Shown: positions 63,356 to 64,000 of the stretch, one piece after another
How positions within the stretch are numbered: position 1 is the stretch's first letter
How the letters are laid out: every line of letters starts with the position of its first letter
From: Hylemonella gracilis str. Niagara R
GTDB lineage: Bacteria > Pseudomonadota > Gammaproteobacteria > Burkholderiales > Burkholderiaceae_C
Reading direction: 5' to 3'
Assembly (NCBI RefSeq): GCF_000600295.1
Contig: NZ_JEMG01000001.1
Coordinates: 539,442 to 603,441, forward strand
Length of the DNA: 64,000 nucleotides
Translations under genes and position numbers: made by a program
Notes under the pieces: model-generated
The model's input: the letters and a program-made list of their open reading frames with translations, nothing else
Databases searched by the model: none
What the model was told of the DNA's origin: nothing

Positions 63356-64000
63356 GGATCGATCCCGTCGCGAAGCTGCGGCACTTGTTGCAGGTGCTGG
63401 CCTTCTGCTTGGCGATCGCGACCATCCAGTACGCCTTTTTGCCGGAGCGCAGCTATGGCGTGCTGTTGGTCTACTCTCTGTGCATCGGGCTGATCACCTG
63501 GGCTTGCATCGACTTTCCGCGCCATCTCCTGCCTTCAGCGGCTGAGACCGGCTGGCCCCGGGGGCTGGAGGGCGTGGTGTTGATGGGCGTGGGCATCGCG
63601 ATCGGCTATTTCGTCGGCACGGCGCTGGGGGACACGCTGTGCAGAACGCTAGGGCTGCACGGCGGCCCACGGCCGGACCCGGTGGCGCAGGCGCGCCAAT
63701 CGGTGCTGATCACCGCGCTGGCGGGCATCGCCGGCAGCTATTACTTCTTGAGCGCGGCGCGGCGCAGCCATCTTGAGCGCAAGATGAACGAGGCGCAGCG
63801 CCATGCTGACGAGGCTCGTCTGAAGCTGCTGGAAACGCAACTCGAGCCGCACATGCTGTTCAACACCTTGGCCAATCTGCACGCGCTGATCGCGCTGGAC
63901 CCGCCTCGCGCGCAGCAGATGCTGGACCACATGATCGCCTACCTGCGCGCGACGCTGGACGCGTCGCGCACCACCACGCATTCGCTGCAAACCGAATTTG
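63352..64000 (+). CDS. LytS/YehU-type sensor histidine kinase, N-terminal part (3' end beyond window)
   Basis: About 216 residues of a membrane histidine kinase are in the window. At least three hydrophobic segments come first (ATIQYAFLPERSYGVLLVYSLCIGL and later), then a coiled linker (RRSHLERKMNEAQRHADEARLKLLETQLEPHMLFNTLANLHALIALD read in blocks) with the LytS H-box LEPHMLFNTL, in which the His is phosphorylated. The ATPase domain lies beyond base 64000. Its start overlaps the second 2TM gene. A LytTR-type response regulator is expected downstream. Confidence 0.9.
   Translation, partial: MRIDPVAKLRHLLQVLAFCLAIATIQYAFLPERSYGVLLVYSLCIGLITWACIDFPRHLLPSAAETGWPRGLEGVVLMGVGIAIGYFVGTALGDTLCRTLGLHGGPRPDPVAQARQSVLITALAGIAGSYYFLSAARRSHLERKMNEAQRHADEARLKLLETQLEPHMLFNTLANLHALIALDPPRAQQMLDHMIAYLRATLDASRTTTHSLQTEF

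Overview
The window is high-GC DNA with dense, mostly compact operons, seven LysR-type regulators, a Bug/TctC-type solute receptor and neighbour sets (FMN-binding glutamate synthase / CinA / PgpA; COG3014 / YcfL / LpoB; ArgP / ArgO) that are typical of Betaproteobacteria. I place it in the Burkholderiales, most like a member of the Comamonadaceae. That is inferred from gene content and protein style, not from a marker gene. I see no rRNA, tRNA, CRISPR array, transposase or prophage.

Layout. 1-3736: the 3' end of a large contact-dependent inhibition gene (cdiA) and its overlapping immunity gene, with base composition dropping in the toxin/immunity part; a remnant of a U32-family gene follows. 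4184-16214: ordinary chromosome, with methionine sulfoxide repair (msrB-msrA), a flavin-type oxidoreductase, a LysR gene, a YitT membrane protein, an FMN-binding glutamate synthase-like protein, CinA-type amidase, PgpA, a class II amidotransferase, an MFS pump, a cation diffusion facilitator and a large GAF-PucR regulator. 16344-27610: a one-direction catabolic cluster with three SDR enzymes, a complete branched-chain-type ABC importer, a BKACE (DUF849) enzyme, a 3-hydroxyacyl-CoA dehydrogenase homologue and then a type B carboxylesterase. Its gene set suggests import and beta-oxidation-like breakdown of an unidentified acid, probably controlled by the divergent PucR-type regulator through a palindrome at 16224-16248.

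27624-40225: an accessory region rich in defence-type genes. It has a DarT-DarG toxin/antitoxin pair, a FAD monooxygenase with divergent LysR gene, a KTSC protein, a complete type I restriction system (hsdR, hsdM, hsdS), a GIY-YIG/T5orf172-like protein directly behind hsdS, and a Fic protein.

40369-64000: chromosome again. It holds an acyltransferase-like membrane protein, a methyltransferase, malate synthase G with a clear terminator and a divergent LysR gene, a PsiF-repeat protein, a Bug receptor plus sulfatase with divergent LysR gene, an intradiol dioxygenase-like secreted protein, the argO-argP divergent pair followed by argS, a SPOR protein, DsbA, XdhC, a three-lipoprotein operon ending in LpoB, an S9 peptidase, a DUF6622-like protein, and two 2TM-domain proteins flanking an alpha/beta hydrolase, upstream of a LytS-type histidine kinase cut by the window edge.

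The best candidates for new biology are the toxin/immunity pair at 3225-3736, the unassigned BKACE catabolic cluster, and the hsd locus with its GIY-YIG and Fic companions.
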